45,781 nt of DNA from Candidatus Hebobacterum abditum (GCA_029821875.1 JALGXW010000033.1:1-45781); one strand, 5' to 3'. Positions 1 to 8,850 are shown, numbered from the stretch's first letter. A program made the numbers and translations. Notes: generated by a model not told the origin, from the letters alone.

Positions 1-279
1 AATGCCCACGCCGAACGCTGGATAGGAAGTGTCAGTCGAGAGTGCCTGGATCACCTCATCCTGGTCGGGCTGGGCAGCTTGCAGCGTGTGCTCCTCCAGT
101 ATCGCAGGTTCTATGACGTGCATCGGCCGCATCAGGGCCTTGGCAATCGGATACCGGCGAGGTGGGCGGCAGGGCAGATGATCCGTTTCCCAATCCGATC
201 AGAAACCACAGAGCTTCTCGTCGGCCGCGAGTCGTTCCTCGGTGGCCTGCTCAACTCCTACTACCGCACAGCCGCGTAG
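1..279 (+). CDS. Transposase, DDE integrase-core type, C-terminal fragment
   Basis: The frame is open from base 1 and ends with a stop at 277-279, so about 92 residues are visible. It begins inside the last catalytic block: NAHAERWIGSVSRECLDH contains the ERW...E segment that supplies the third acidic residue of rve-type transposases. It continues with HRPHQGLGN, the conserved C-terminal motif of this group, and ends FLGGLLNSYYRTAA. The other transposase in the window (18803-19918) ends in almost the same way. The family would normally be about 370 residues, so roughly the first 280 residues lie to the left of the window. Activity of the element cannot be judged from this piece. Confidence 0.85.
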   Translation, partial: NAHAERWIGSVSRECLDHLILVGLGSLQRVLLQYRRFYDVHRPHQGLGNRIPARWAAGQMIRFPIRSETTELLVGRESFLGGLLNSYYRTAA

Positions 280-436
280 CTGAAGCCGCATCGCATTCCC
301 GGTAGCTTGCCGCTGGACGCGGGGTGTGTACGCGCACCTCTGGTCGTCTTCAGAGCCGCGGGATCACCCGGAATCGGGGTACGCGGAACAGCCGACGATC
401 AAGCAGAAGAACGATGACGCGCGCCAGAGACCACGG

Positions 437-452
437 GATGAGTTCTTGGACA
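437..452 (+). repeat. Right terminal repeat of insertion sequence copy 1
   Basis: GATGAGTTCTTGGACA ends in GGACA, the complement of the TGTCC tip seen at the left end of the complete element (18707). It differs from that element's right end (20099-20114) only at two neighbouring bases, TC against CT. This defines the junction with chromosomal DNA at 452/453. Confidence 0.7.
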
Positions 453-685
453 GCACGGGCACGCACTTCGCCAAGATCAGCACTGGCAGACATGGTATCT
501 CTCCTGTTGGCTCGACCCGGAGTTCGATGTGTCGCACCGACAGCATGTGCAAGCGATCCCACAACTCCCGCCGACGAGCGAACTCCCAGGCCCGACATGG
601 CGCCGACGCCCAGCGCGCCGCTGGCGGCAGCGCGCCGGAGGAACTCGCGCCGGGCTAGATGACTGTCAGGCTGTCCTTTAGCCAT
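453..685 (-). pseudogene. 5' remnant of a Tat-signal protein gene, cut by insertion sequence copy 1
   Basis: An ATG at 685 is preceded by GAGGA at good spacing. The first residues contain RREFLRRAAASGALGVGAM, a twin-arginine motif followed by an alanine/glycine-rich hydrophobic stretch, as in Tat signal peptides of Gfo/Idh/MocA-type or other cofactor-binding exported proteins. The reading frame continues for about 78 codons and then runs straight into the terminal repeat of the insertion sequence at 452. Residues after the signal are not recognisable. A second well-placed Shine-Dalgarno (GGAGAG) precedes an in-frame ATG at 493, so two genes may be involved: a degenerated Tat protein and the first 13 codons of another. 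Either way the rest of the host gene is absent from the window. Function unknown. Confidence 0.45.
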
Positions 686-1038
686 GATTCCTCAGTACAC
701 GAATGCTCTGTCCCCTGCGTCCATCGACAGACAGACCCCCTGCAGTTGACACAGACAAGCAGTCCATTCGGCGCTTCGATGTGGCGCCCTGGGTCGTTGT
801 TGGGCTTCCGTGAGACTGATGCAGAGGACATTCCGTCTGGGCCTGTAACTAGCTGTTACAGCCACAGGCCTCCCCCTGGGGCGATGCTCTGATGTCGCCG
901 ACAGCCCTCCAGCGAGTTGCGGGCAGAGGACTTCCAGGGCTCTTGTCGTAGCGTGCCGGTGACCGGCGGGTCGTATGAAGTGCGTGGGCGGCCAGATCGA
1001 GTCGCGGCGCATGCCATGTTGGGGATGAGGAAGCCAGG
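686..1038. other. Intergenic region before the thymidylate synthase homologue
   Basis: No convincing gene is seen on either strand; open frames here have arginine/proline-rich shadow composition. A perfect palindrome GCCGGTGACCGGC lies at 955-967, about 70 bases before the downstream GTG start, and could be an operator. No well-spaced -35/-10 pair was found. Confidence 0.4.
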
Positions 1039-1833
1039 GTGATAGGCGAGGTCGTTCGGGCGACGAGTGTCGCCGATGCGTGGGAGCAGGCGCTCCTGGG
1101 CATCCAGCAGTCGGGACGTGTGGTTGAGCACGAGGAACCGGATGAGCGGCCCTTCCGCGAGTCCGTCGGCCCCTGCGTGATCGCGATCGAGCGTCCACTG
1201 GATGGTCACAGGTACCACCGATGGATCCTCAATCGGTGCCTCCCCCAGGATCTCGTCGGCTACATCGACGAGGTTTGTGACGGAACGAAGGATCACCTCA
1301 TCGACCTCGCCGACCCTAACGCGTGGCACTACACATACCACCAGCGACTTCGTCGCTACCCGGCGGGCGAGCCGATCGATCAGCTCGACGTGGCGGCGGA
1401 GAGGCTGAAGTCGCGACCCACCTCACGCCGTACCCAGGCGATCACATGGGTCCCGGCCGGTGACCCCGATGAGAAGCACCCTCCCTGTCTGCAGCGCATC
1501 TGGGTCACGGTGAGGGATGGGGGCTTGGTGATGCACACGCACTGGCGCTCCCGAGATGCCTACCTGGCCGCCTTCATGAACATCATCGCGCTGACCGAAC
1601 TCCAGCGGCGGCTGGCACAGCAGATTGGCGTCGACCCCGGCCCGTATTACGACGTAACCGACAGCTACCACATCTATGAGCGGGACGCGGGCGAGGTTGC
1701 TGATCTCCAGGGGGCCGCTCAGCAGGCCCGCGACGATGGGTGCAGAGAACGGCTGTGGATGACGGAGGAGCAGTTCCAGATGGCACTGGAGGCAGACAGA
1801 GAACTCCGCCGAGACCGGGCGGGGCAGCCGTAG
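1039..1833 (+). CDS. Thymidylate synthase family protein, archaeal-like type
   Basis: This is a 264-residue protein with a GTG start at 1039 and GAGG nine bases upstream. It has the ThyA fold signature in order: a TSVADAWEQAL N-terminus, the phosphate-binding SRR at about residues 129-131, the nucleophile in PPC (Cys150), HWRSRD at 168-173 (the family's QRSxD substrate loop), MNI with Asn181, and the terminal HIY at 211-213 (His and Tyr that bind the deoxyribose). Known ThyA enzymes convert dUMP to dTMP with methylene-tetrahydrofolate. Here the usual Cys-His pair is Cys-Leu, as I recall from the short archaeal-type branch, so methylation of dUMP is likely but hydroxymethylation of a pyrimidine nucleotide cannot be excluded. 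The gene stands alone, with no dihydrofolate reductase or dCMP deaminase beside it. Confidence 0.8.
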   Translation: MIGEVVRATSVADAWEQALLGIQQSGRVVEHEEPDERPFRESVGPCVIAIERPLDGHRYHRWILNRCLPQDLVGYIDEVCDGTKDHLIDLADPNAWHYTYHQRLRRYPAGEPIDQLDVAAERLKSRPTSRRTQAITWVPAGDPDEKHPPCLQRIWVTVRDGGLVMHTHWRSRDAYLAAFMNIIALTELQRRLAQQIGVDPGPYYDVTDSYHIYERDAGEVADLQGAAQQARDDGCRERLWMTEEQFQMALEADRELRRDRAGQP

Positions 1834-2139
1834 GGCAGGCAGGCGAAGCCGGCCTCAGTCGCGTCGTGTTCTTGTGACGCGCATGAGTTCGGGGGTCGTT
1901 GTCCCTATAAGACGAGTCGTCAACCATCCCCTGTGAGGTGCCCTGACGATCACTCAGTAGTCTCTATACGAGACATATCCCTATCGGCGCTGACGTCGCG
2001 CATGCTGTCGTCGGTCTGAAGGGGGCCTCTCATGTCGGGCGAGGGGGCCGGACTTCGGTCTGCGGCGAGCCGAAGGTGAACTGCAGGCATCGGCAGAAAG
2101 TGGCCGACCGGGAAGAGCCGCGTTGAGAGGTAGCAGGCG
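1834..2139. other. Intergenic region before the URO-D operon
   Basis: No gene is seen. An interrupted palindrome GTCTC-TATAC-GAGAC lies at 1960-1974 and a TATAAG lies at 1906-1911 without a matching -35 element. The region presumably holds the promoter of the 2140-5618 operon, but I cannot place it. Confidence 0.35.
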
Positions 2140-3324
2140 GTGCTCGTCGACTCACGGCGCATGTCCTCGAGAGAACGGATTATTGCCGCAATCCGGCGCG
2201 ATCCAGTCGATCATCTGCCATTGTGCTTCGATGGCATCGGCCACCAGGGAGTTGAGTTCCTATCCCGCCGCTATCCTGACCAGTTCGAACTGGCCCGTTT
2301 CTACCTCAACCTCGGTCTGGACGCCGGGGTGCGCACTGCTCCCCCGTACCACTCGCGGAAGGGATTCGAGACAAAGCAGTGGACAGACCATCCGGCAGAC
2401 GCCGAGTGCCCCCTGATCTTCAAGGAGTACGCCACCCCTCGCGGCACGCTGAGACAAGTGGTGCGCAAGGCACGCTATCCGTTCGCATCTGTCCCTTTGT
2501 TCGAGGATCATCATGTCCCTCCGGGACGTTCGCGGCAGTACTGCGTCGAACGGGAAGAGCATCTCGATGCGTTGGAGTGCATCCTTCAGCCGCCAACTTC
2601 CGAGGAGCTGGGCGAGTACCGTGAGCAGATGACGGCCGCGAGGAGGTACTGCAAGGACAACGGGATTCTGCTGTCGGGATACGCGCTGGGCATTGGTGAT
2701 CCGCTGTTCTGGCTTTCCGGCATCGAGCCGATCTTGGTGGCAGCGCTTGAAGATCCAGGCTTTCTGAAGCGATACGTCGATATACTCACGCGGTGGTCGT
2801 TGGCCATCTCGACGATTCAGATTGAGCACGGCGTGGAAGTCCTGGTCCGGCGGGGCTGGTATGAGAGCGCGGACTTCTGGTCCCCTGCGCTCTACCGCGA
2901 CTTCCTCTATGACCCGCTCAGGATCGAGATCGAGTTGGCACATCAGGCAGGGGTCGTCGTCAACTACTGCATGAACTCCGGCACGATGCCGTTGCTTGGC
3001 ATGTTCCGCGAGCTGGGATTCGACATCTACTCGCTCATCGATCCGACGGCAGGTGACACCGATCTCGTGAGCATCAAACGCGAAGTCGGCGACGCCATCA
3101 CTCTTTACGGGGGCGTGAGCAACCATCACGTCCTCGAGCGAGGAACGGCGGAGCAGGTACGGGAGGCCGTCGCCGCAGCCGTCGAGGTGCTCGCACCCGG
3201 CGGGGGGTTCATCCTGGGGCTGGGCGATGTGCTCGACTACACCATGAGCAATCCGGGGCTCGCCGAGCGAAACTTCTACGAGATGATCGAGGCCTGGAAG
3301 GAGTTGCGGCAGGACCTGTCCTAG
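2140..3324 (+). CDS. Uroporphyrinogen decarboxylase (URO-D) fold protein
   Basis: This 394-residue protein opens with SSRERIIAAIRRDPVDHLP, the typical entry of URO-D-fold methyltransferase-like proteins, and has the expected C-terminal barrel strands (ITLYGGVSNHHVL, GGGFILGLGDVLDY). The GTG at 2140 is chosen because GAGAGG sits nine bases upstream; an ATG at 2161 is the alternative. True uroporphyrinogen decarboxylases act in haem synthesis. The branch seen here is usually linked to corrinoid-dependent methyl transfer or is uncharacterised. In the metal site of the methyltransferases a His-x-Cys motif is expected; here the segment reads VNYC (Asn275, Cys277), so the His ligand is missing. It is followed after 45 bases by the aminotransferase gene and probably shares its transcript. 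Confidence 0.75.
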   Translation: MLVDSRRMSSRERIIAAIRRDPVDHLPLCFDGIGHQGVEFLSRRYPDQFELARFYLNLGLDAGVRTAPPYHSRKGFETKQWTDHPADAECPLIFKEYATPRGTLRQVVRKARYPFASVPLFEDHHVPPGRSRQYCVEREEHLDALECILQPPTSEELGEYREQMTAARRYCKDNGILLSGYALGIGDPLFWLSGIEPILVAALEDPGFLKRYVDILTRWSLAISTIQIEHGVEVLVRRGWYESADFWSPALYRDFLYDPLRIEIELAHQAGVVVNYCMNSGTMPLLGMFRELGFDIYSLIDPTAGDTDLVSIKREVGDAITLYGGVSNHHVLERGTAEQVREAVAAAVEVLAPGGGFILGLGDVLDYTMSNPGLAERNFYEMIEAWKELRQDLS

Positions 3325-3369
3325 GCAGTATGCTGCGAGTGTCCGTTTGCATCCAGGAGGTATGCGGTA

Positions 3370-4749
3370 ATGGCCACGCACAGAGAAGAACAGAGACTCG
3401 CCCTGCAGGGCGGCATGAAGGCAGTCGCCACCATTGAGGTCAGGGGCAGGCCGAAGATCGACACTGACGAGTTCATGGCCGTGGCAAGGCGGTTCGGCTT
3501 CTCCGCCAAGACGCTGAAGAAGATCCGCACGGCCGTCTCCAAGGAGGACATGGGCACGGGGCCGTTCCTCGCCAACTACTACTCCGACCTGAAGGAGACG
3601 TGCGTCCAGAAGTTCGAGCGGGCGGCGCGGGAGGCTTTCGGCGTCAAGCACGCAATCGGGGTCAGCTCAGGCACCGCCGCCCTACACGCTGCATTCGTCG
3701 CGGTCGGCGTGGGCCCCGGCACAGAGGTCATCTGCCCTGCGATCGGGTTCATGGCCACCGCCGCGGCCGTGACGGCCGCGAACGGAGTGCCCGTGTTCTG
3801 CGATGTGGATGAGTCGCTCTCCATGGACCCCGGGAAGATCGAAGGCCTTGTCACACAGCGCACGGTGGCCATTGCCCCCACCTGTGTGATGGGCAGCGTG
3901 CCTGACATGCGTGCGATCATGCGCGTGGCGCGCGAGCACAAGCTGAAGGTGGTCGAGGACTGCGCGCAGTCCTGTGGCGCAAGCTACAAGGGGAAGTTGG
4001 TGGGCACGTTCGGCGATGTCGGCTGCTTCAGCATCTCGGCCTACAAGATCGTAGGCGGGGGCGAGGGCGGTCTGATGATCACCAACAGCAAACGAGTGTG
4101 GGAGCGAGCCAGCCAGCTGGCCGAGTGCGGCGGCCTGTGGCGGCCGGACCGCTTCGCGCCACCGCGGTACGACGGAGAGCTGTTCCCGGGCACCAACTAT
4201 CGGATGAGTGAACTCGAGGCCGCGGTAGACGCGGTGCAGCTTCGCAAGATGGCCGGCGTCGTAAGACGCTTCCGCGCAGTCAAACAGCGGATTCTCAAGC
4301 GCCTGAAGACCTATCGAGAGATCAGACCGCAGACGCTGAACGATCCCAATGGGGAAGTGGGGTACATGCTGCGGTTCTGTCCCGAGAGGGTTCAACTCGG
4401 ACGCCGAATCGTCGCCGCTCTCAACGCCGAGGGTGTCTCGTGCGGGATGCGCGGCGAGGGGGCGGCCCCTGACTGGCACCAGTACTCGTGGATGTACCCC
4501 ATCGTATGCAAGACTGGACCCACAGATGTCAGCTGTCCCTGGGAGTGCCCTGTATACGTGCGGGCGGGCGGCGCCGTTGACTACGCTCGTGGCGACTGCC
4601 CCGTGGCGGACGACCTGTTCGATCGCGTCGTCACGATCCAACTCAACCAGTGGTACTCGGCGACCGACTGCCGCAACATCGCCAAGGCCATCAACAAGGT
4701 GCTCTCGGCCTACTGCACCGAAGACCCCGCCGCGACGAAGTGGTCTTGA
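3370..4749 (+). CDS. DegT/DnrJ/EryC1/StrS family PLP-dependent aminotransferase
   Basis: This 459-residue protein has AGGAGG nine bases before its ATG. Family landmarks: SSGTAALHAA at 99-108 (phosphate-binding turn), VVEDCAQSCGA with Asp197 contacting the pyridine nitrogen, FSISAYKIVGGGEGG with the PLP lysine at 226, and NYRMSELEAAV (dimer and substrate region). Members transaminate keto-sugars for amino-sugar synthesis or dehydrate and modify related substrates. The protein has an N-terminal extension of about 60 residues before the usual start and an insertion around residues 360-420, so it is longer than the typical 370-400. It sits between a URO-D-fold gene and a polysaccharide deacetylase gene in one operon, which points to modification of a sugar or glycan. 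The substrate cannot be read from the sequence. Confidence 0.85.
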   Translation: MATHREEQRLALQGGMKAVATIEVRGRPKIDTDEFMAVARRFGFSAKTLKKIRTAVSKEDMGTGPFLANYYSDLKETCVQKFERAAREAFGVKHAIGVSSGTAALHAAFVAVGVGPGTEVICPAIGFMATAAAVTAANGVPVFCDVDESLSMDPGKIEGLVTQRTVAIAPTCVMGSVPDMRAIMRVAREHKLKVVEDCAQSCGASYKGKLVGTFGDVGCFSISAYKIVGGGEGGLMITNSKRVWERASQLAECGGLWRPDRFAPPRYDGELFPGTNYRMSELEAAVDAVQLRKMAGVVRRFRAVKQRILKRLKTYREIRPQTLNDPNGEVGYMLRFCPERVQLGRRIVAALNAEGVSCGMRGEGAAPDWHQYSWMYPIVCKTGPTDVSCPWECPVYVRAGGAVDYARGDCPVADDLFDRVVTIQLNQWYSATDCRNIAKAINKVLSAYCTEDPAATKWS

Positions 4750-4784
4750 GTGGCGCGTTTGCACCCGGACGCCTGGAAGATGGC

Positions 4785-5618
4785 ATGACTCTGTACATCG
4801 CCGCCTATGACACAGAGCAGCCCGCCTGCCTCGCAGCCTGTCGGCGGATCGTGGAGGTTCACCGCCGGCACGAGATGCCGGCAACCTTCTTCATCACTGG
4901 CAAGGCACTCGAAGCAAGCGGGCATGAGTACCGGGCGTTGCTGGATGATCCCCTCTTTGAGATTGCCTCCCACACCTACTCCCACAAGTCCCTGCGAGAC
5001 CATCCCTTCTGTGGGCCGGCGGTGCCGCCGGCCGAGATCGCTGAGGAGCTATCCGAGGGCAAGCGTTGGGTCGAGCAGGTGTTCGAACGGCCGTGTCTGG
5101 GAGTGCGACCGGCGTGTGGCTTCGAGAAGGGACTGTGCGGCGCGCCCGAGGTGCTGCAAGCCGCGGCAGGATCTGGACTCCGCTACCTGAGCAGCAAGCT
5201 GTGGGGAACCGATTACAGCCTACCTGCTCCACTCAGCCAGCCGTTCCGGTACTCTGAGGACGGGTTCCCGGACCTCTGGGAGCTGCCCGCCCACGGCTGG
5301 CAAGAGAACCTGCTAAAGGACAACAACCGATGGGGTCCCCGACGGCTATCGCTCTGGCCACCAGAGATGCCCGAGGCGATCCCGCGAGGCTTCCTCCAGA
5401 CGCCGGAGGAGGAGTTCGCCGTCAATCGTGTCTTCCTCGATCGCGCGGCCGAGGAGTCACTGACGTTCGTTTCACTGATCTGGCACCCGTGGTCGCTCGC
5501 CGAGTTCGACCCTGACATGGAGATGCTCGAGCTCACCTTCCGGCACGTCCGCGCTCTCGGCCTCGAAACGGGAACCTATGCAGACCTTCTCGCCAGGCTG
5601 GGCGGACCCGCGCTCTGA
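4785..5618 (+). CDS. Polysaccharide deacetylase (NodB homology) family protein
   Basis: The protein has 277 residues from the ATG at 4785, which has a GGAAGA nearby and lies 35 bases after the aminotransferase stop. NodB motifs are visible: AYDTEQ near the N-terminus with Asp9 in the catalytic-base position, ATFFITG strand, and HTYSH with metal ligands His63 and His67. SLIWHPWSL near the end supplies the late histidine motif. Enzymes of carbohydrate esterase family 4 remove N- or O-acetyl groups from glycans; related proteins hydrolyse amide bonds in small molecules. The first motif is DTE rather than the common DDG, as in the branch with short substrates. No signal peptide is seen, so a cytoplasmic small-molecule substrate is as likely as a wall glycan. 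It is the last gene of the operon and is convergent with the gene at 5721. Confidence 0.8.
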   Translation: MTLYIAAYDTEQPACLAACRRIVEVHRRHEMPATFFITGKALEASGHEYRALLDDPLFEIASHTYSHKSLRDHPFCGPAVPPAEIAEELSEGKRWVEQVFERPCLGVRPACGFEKGLCGAPEVLQAAAGSGLRYLSSKLWGTDYSLPAPLSQPFRYSEDGFPDLWELPAHGWQENLLKDNNRWGPRRLSLWPPEMPEAIPRGFLQTPEEEFAVNRVFLDRAAEESLTFVSLIWHPWSLAEFDPDMEMLELTFRHVRALGLETGTYADLLARLGGPAL

Positions 5619-5720
5619 GCCAGTGCTGCTTGAGCGGCCCCCATTGAGCCGACGCCCAAAGACAGGAACGGGCGACCTCGGGTCCGAGCAACGACTTGAC
5701 CGCGGCCTGGGTATGTGCCC

Positions 5721-8700
5721 CTAGAACAGAGCCTCCACTGTGGTGGCGGCATCGAGCGAGGGAAGAACGACCCATTCCCGATCTGCGTCGAAAGAGTCCA
5801 CGGCCTGGCCGTTCACGAGCGCTCCCGTGAGGCGCGCCCTCTCTGGGTGGCGGAAGCGCACGATCACTTGGCGAGGGGGCTTGCGGGTGGGTGACTCAAT
5901 CCGCGCGACGATGCGTCGGCCGCCGTCCAAGCTCTGATAGCCGAGGCTCATGGGCCCGAAGTAGGTGGCGGCGTCGCGGATCGCCACCACCTCCTCGCTG
6001 CCCACCCACGCACGCGGGAGTCCACGCCCCAGGTAGAGCGTGTCGCCCACCTCCTGGATGAACATCATCCTCAGCCACATCGCCACCATCGCCTCGTCGG
6101 AACTCTTGAAGTGATCGCCTGCCCACTCGGACAGAGTGGGGAGCGGATGCTCGGCCATGGCGCGGATGTCGCGCCGCCAGCAGGCGGCGAACCCGTTGAA
6201 GAAGGCGCGCAAGAAGTGCTCTGTCTGATCCCGGTAGAGGTATGGAGGCGGGAAGTAGAGCAGGTTGGGCTGCATGCTGAAGCCGCCCCGAGAGAACCAT
6301 TCTCGCTCGAAGTCTTCCAGTGGGTAGTTGAAGGGCGCGTCAAGGTAGAGGTTGTCCTCGTAGTCCTGCAGGATCCACGTCGACTCCTGGCTGTTCGGGT
6401 CCAGCACGCTTGTGGTCAGACAGATGGCCCCCTCCAACACCTCGCGAATCCAGCCGACATCGCGCCCGCGCAGATAAAGCCGGGAGGGGAAGTGCGGAAC
6501 GTAGCTGCCATCCCGCAGCCGCACCACCGGGCAGCGAGACATGGATTCCCGGTAGCCGGCGAGCAGGTCCTCGCGGTAGGCCTCTGCCTCGCGCACGAGG
6601 CGCTCGCCCTCGGAATGCCCCACCTCGGCCAGGGCTTGGGCGGCCGCGTCCAGCCCGCGCCAGGTGAGGCAGTTGGTGGAGAGCCAGTAGTAGAAGTCCT
6701 TCACGTCCTCCAGCGACCCCGCCGGAAGGAATCCGTACTCCAGCACCCGCTTCCCCTCGGAGTCCGTGCGCTGCGTCTGCTGTCGCTCCCGTATCACCCA
6801 GTCACACCCGGCCGCCAGCTTGTCTCCTATCCGCAGCAGCCACTCTGCGTCCCCGGTGAAGCGGTAGTGCTCGGCCATCCCCCACAGCACCCATCCATGG
6901 TGCTGGTTGTAGTCTCCCATCTCGTACCCGCCGGACCCGTAGAAGATCCCCTCCTTGCTCTGGAAGTTGCCCGGCAGGCCGACCGTTCCCTGGTAGTGGA
7001 GGTACGTGTCGAAGTGTCGCCGCGCCTCGGTGTGGAAACCGCGTCGGTCCAGCTCCATGATCTGCATGGTCGCCTCGTTCGAGTAGTTGCCGTAGTTGAA
7101 CGAGCTGACCCGTCCCATGATCCGCTCTGATCCCACCTCGTAGTCATCGTTGATAAGAATGTGAGTCAGATGGCTCCGGTAGAAGTCGGTGATATCCTGA
7201 TCAGGGACCACGATCTCGGCGGCCTGGGCGAGGCGCTCTTCCCAGTAGCTCAGCACCTCCGAGCGGGAGCCCTCGAAGTCCATGGCCCGCAGAGACTCGA
7301 CTTCCGCGGAGTCCAGGTCGCAGACAAAGGGGATCTTCAGGACCAGGGAATGGCTCTCGCCCGGCCCGAGGCCAATGGAGTAGAGGAGATCATCGCCGGC
7401 CTGGGCCAGTTCTCCTCTGTCGCCAATATCGACGATCATGCGCAGATGCTCTCTGGGCGCCACCGCCCAGAGAGCATCGCCCCTGGTCGCGAGCTGCTCT
7501 CGATAGAGCGGCTCCTGCTGCCCGCCCAAGATGTAGCCCGCGCTTGCCCCCTCCGGGTACGCGACGATCGCAAGCGGCTGCGAGATCTTGGTAGCCGTCC
7601 CGCTGTTGTTGGCGAAGGTGAGTCGGCAGAAGCACGCGATCGGCGCGTCGGCCGCAATGGGGCCGGCGAGGACGCCCTGCGTCACTGGCGCCGCAAAGAC
7701 ATCCTGGTGCACATCGACGGCCCCGCGCGAGAAGCTCTGCATAAGGACCGGGAGGTAGTTCTGTGCCAGCCGGCGGCCAATGGGCAGCCATCCATCCCAG
7801 CCCAGGCGAAGACCGAAACCGCCGCCCTCCCATCCCAGTCGCTCCGTGTCCGCGCCCGGCACGCGACGAACGAAGCCCACCAGCGCGAAGATCTCCCCGG
7901 TGGGGGCTACGCCAAACTTCTGCCGCGCGCCCTCGCAGCCGACGATGGAATGCATCGGCTCCTTCGGTGGCTGTTCGCGCATCGCTCGCGCCAGGCTCTG
8001 CTCCGGCTGCTGCGAGATCGCCTCGTAACGAGTTGCACCGGTTGGGCGCGAAGCGAACTCGTTGTAGCTGAGCCGCCAGCCGGTCTCGCTCACCAGGACG
8101 CCGAAGCCGGGTATCCAGATGGGCTCGCCGTCGTCGAGGTCCTCTGGCCGGAAGGACAAGGCGAAGGCGTTGCTGCGAAGGGTGACGGCCGTGTGATCTT
8201 CGGACAACGGGCCAGGGCGCGCGCACGCCACTCGCAGGTGAAGCCGGGCGTCGCCCCGCTCCGGGGGATGCACGCTCTCGAGCACCCCGTTGTAGACCTC
8301 CACGGTGCCGTCCCACTCGGGCGCGGCGGCCTGCCCACACCCCATCTCCACCGTGATCGCTCGCCTCCGCAATCGGGTACTAGAGAAGACGGCGACCCGC
8401 GAAACCGGAGAGCTGCCCTCGGGAAGGCGGACCTGAAGCTGCATCGCCTGGCGAAAGCGAACGTTGTACTCCTCCCGCAGCTCGGGATGCTCGCCGCGGC
8501 CAAGGGGAGCAAACCGCACGGTGATCGCCCGTTCCTTCGCCCGCGCCACTGTGTCGGCCTTGCACCACTCCCCGTTGAACCAATCGTCCCGCGGCTTCCA
8601 GCCGAAGGAGCCGATGCGGCCCTGGCTGAGGTCGGCGAGCGTCAGGCGCTCCTCCGGCCAGTGGTCCTTCCAGTAGTAGATCCCAATGTCGCGGGGCTGC

Positions 8701-8828
8701 GGGAGCGGCTCCCCCTCTGCGAAGTGCAGCTCCATCCGGTGTATCTCCCGGGGCTCCTCCCAACGGAACATGAGAGTGCCGTCTTGCTGCTGTTCCCGAT
8801 ATGCGAACGGCGCGATGTCAAGCCTCAT
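5721..8828 (-). CDS. Large six-hairpin glycosidase-like protein
   Basis: This 1035-residue protein starts at the ATG at 8828, which has GGAGAAGG seven bases upstream and lies 22 bases after the stop of the methyltransferase gene; a longer reading into that gene is rejected. Residues 1-500 look like beta-sandwich material, beginning with a segment that resembles a discoidin-like domain (FRWEEPREIHRMELHF). From about 515 the sequence becomes helical with paired motifs typical of (alpha/alpha)6 glycosidases, including NYSNEATMQIMELDRRGF, EMGDYNQHHGW at about 636-646, and ENLYLDAPFNYP. A short beta domain closes the protein. This architecture occurs in families such as GH78, GH95 and GH127, but I cannot assign one. 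No signal peptide is visible, which would make it intracellular. Exact catalytic acids are not identified. Confidence 0.65.
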   Translation of the reverse strand: MRLDIAPFAYREQQQDGTLMFRWEEPREIHRMELHFAEGEPLPQPRDIGIYYWKDHWPEERLTLADLSQGRIGSFGWKPRDDWFNGEWCKADTVARAKERAITVRFAPLGRGEHPELREEYNVRFRQAMQLQVRLPEGSSPVSRVAVFSSTRLRRRAITVEMGCGQAAAPEWDGTVEVYNGVLESVHPPERGDARLHLRVACARPGPLSEDHTAVTLRSNAFALSFRPEDLDDGEPIWIPGFGVLVSETGWRLSYNEFASRPTGATRYEAISQQPEQSLARAMREQPPKEPMHSIVGCEGARQKFGVAPTGEIFALVGFVRRVPGADTERLGWEGGGFGLRLGWDGWLPIGRRLAQNYLPVLMQSFSRGAVDVHQDVFAAPVTQGVLAGPIAADAPIACFCRLTFANNSGTATKISQPLAIVAYPEGASAGYILGGQQEPLYREQLATRGDALWAVAPREHLRMIVDIGDRGELAQAGDDLLYSIGLGPGESHSLVLKIPFVCDLDSAEVESLRAMDFEGSRSEVLSYWEERLAQAAEIVVPDQDITDFYRSHLTHILINDDYEVGSERIMGRVSSFNYGNYSNEATMQIMELDRRGFHTEARRHFDTYLHYQGTVGLPGNFQSKEGIFYGSGGYEMGDYNQHHGWVLWGMAEHYRFTGDAEWLLRIGDKLAAGCDWVIRERQQTQRTDSEGKRVLEYGFLPAGSLEDVKDFYYWLSTNCLTWRGLDAAAQALAEVGHSEGERLVREAEAYREDLLAGYRESMSRCPVVRLRDGSYVPHFPSRLYLRGRDVGWIREVLEGAICLTTSVLDPNSQESTWILQDYEDNLYLDAPFNYPLEDFEREWFSRGGFSMQPNLLYFPPPYLYRDQTEHFLRAFFNGFAACWRRDIRAMAEHPLPTLSEWAGDHFKSSDEAMVAMWLRMMFIQEVGDTLYLGRGLPRAWVGSEEVVAIRDAATYFGPMSLGYQSLDGGRRIVARIESPTRKPPRQVIVRFRHPERARLTGALVNGQAVDSFDADREWVVLPSLDAATTVEALF

Positions 8829-8850
8829 AGTCAGCCTTCTCCAGTGGGGG

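Larger units (their letters stand above)
1..452 (+). mobile_element. Right-hand part of an insertion sequence (copy 1), left end outside the window
   Basis: The fragment holds the C-terminal third of a DDE transposase (1-279), a 157-base non-coding tail, and a right end at 437-452 (GATGAGTTCTTGGACA). That end matches the right terminal repeat of the complete element at 18707-20114 at 14 of 16 positions. The non-coding tail is similar in length to that of the complete element (173 versus 196 bases from stop codon to tip). The two transposases are clearly related but far from identical, so these are two related elements rather than recent copies of one. The boundary at 452 rests on the terminal-repeat match. 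The target duplication cannot be checked because the left end is missing. Confidence 0.75.

Noticed and set aside
1906-1911. TATAAG as a -10 element for the URO-D operon
   Set aside because: The hexamer 17 bases upstream (ATGAGT) does not resemble a -35 element.
2260-4884. Minus-strand open frames of 400-463 codons (2260-3651 and 3682-4884)
   Set aside because: They mirror the URO-D and aminotransferase genes, which have strong motifs and ribosome sites on the plus strand.
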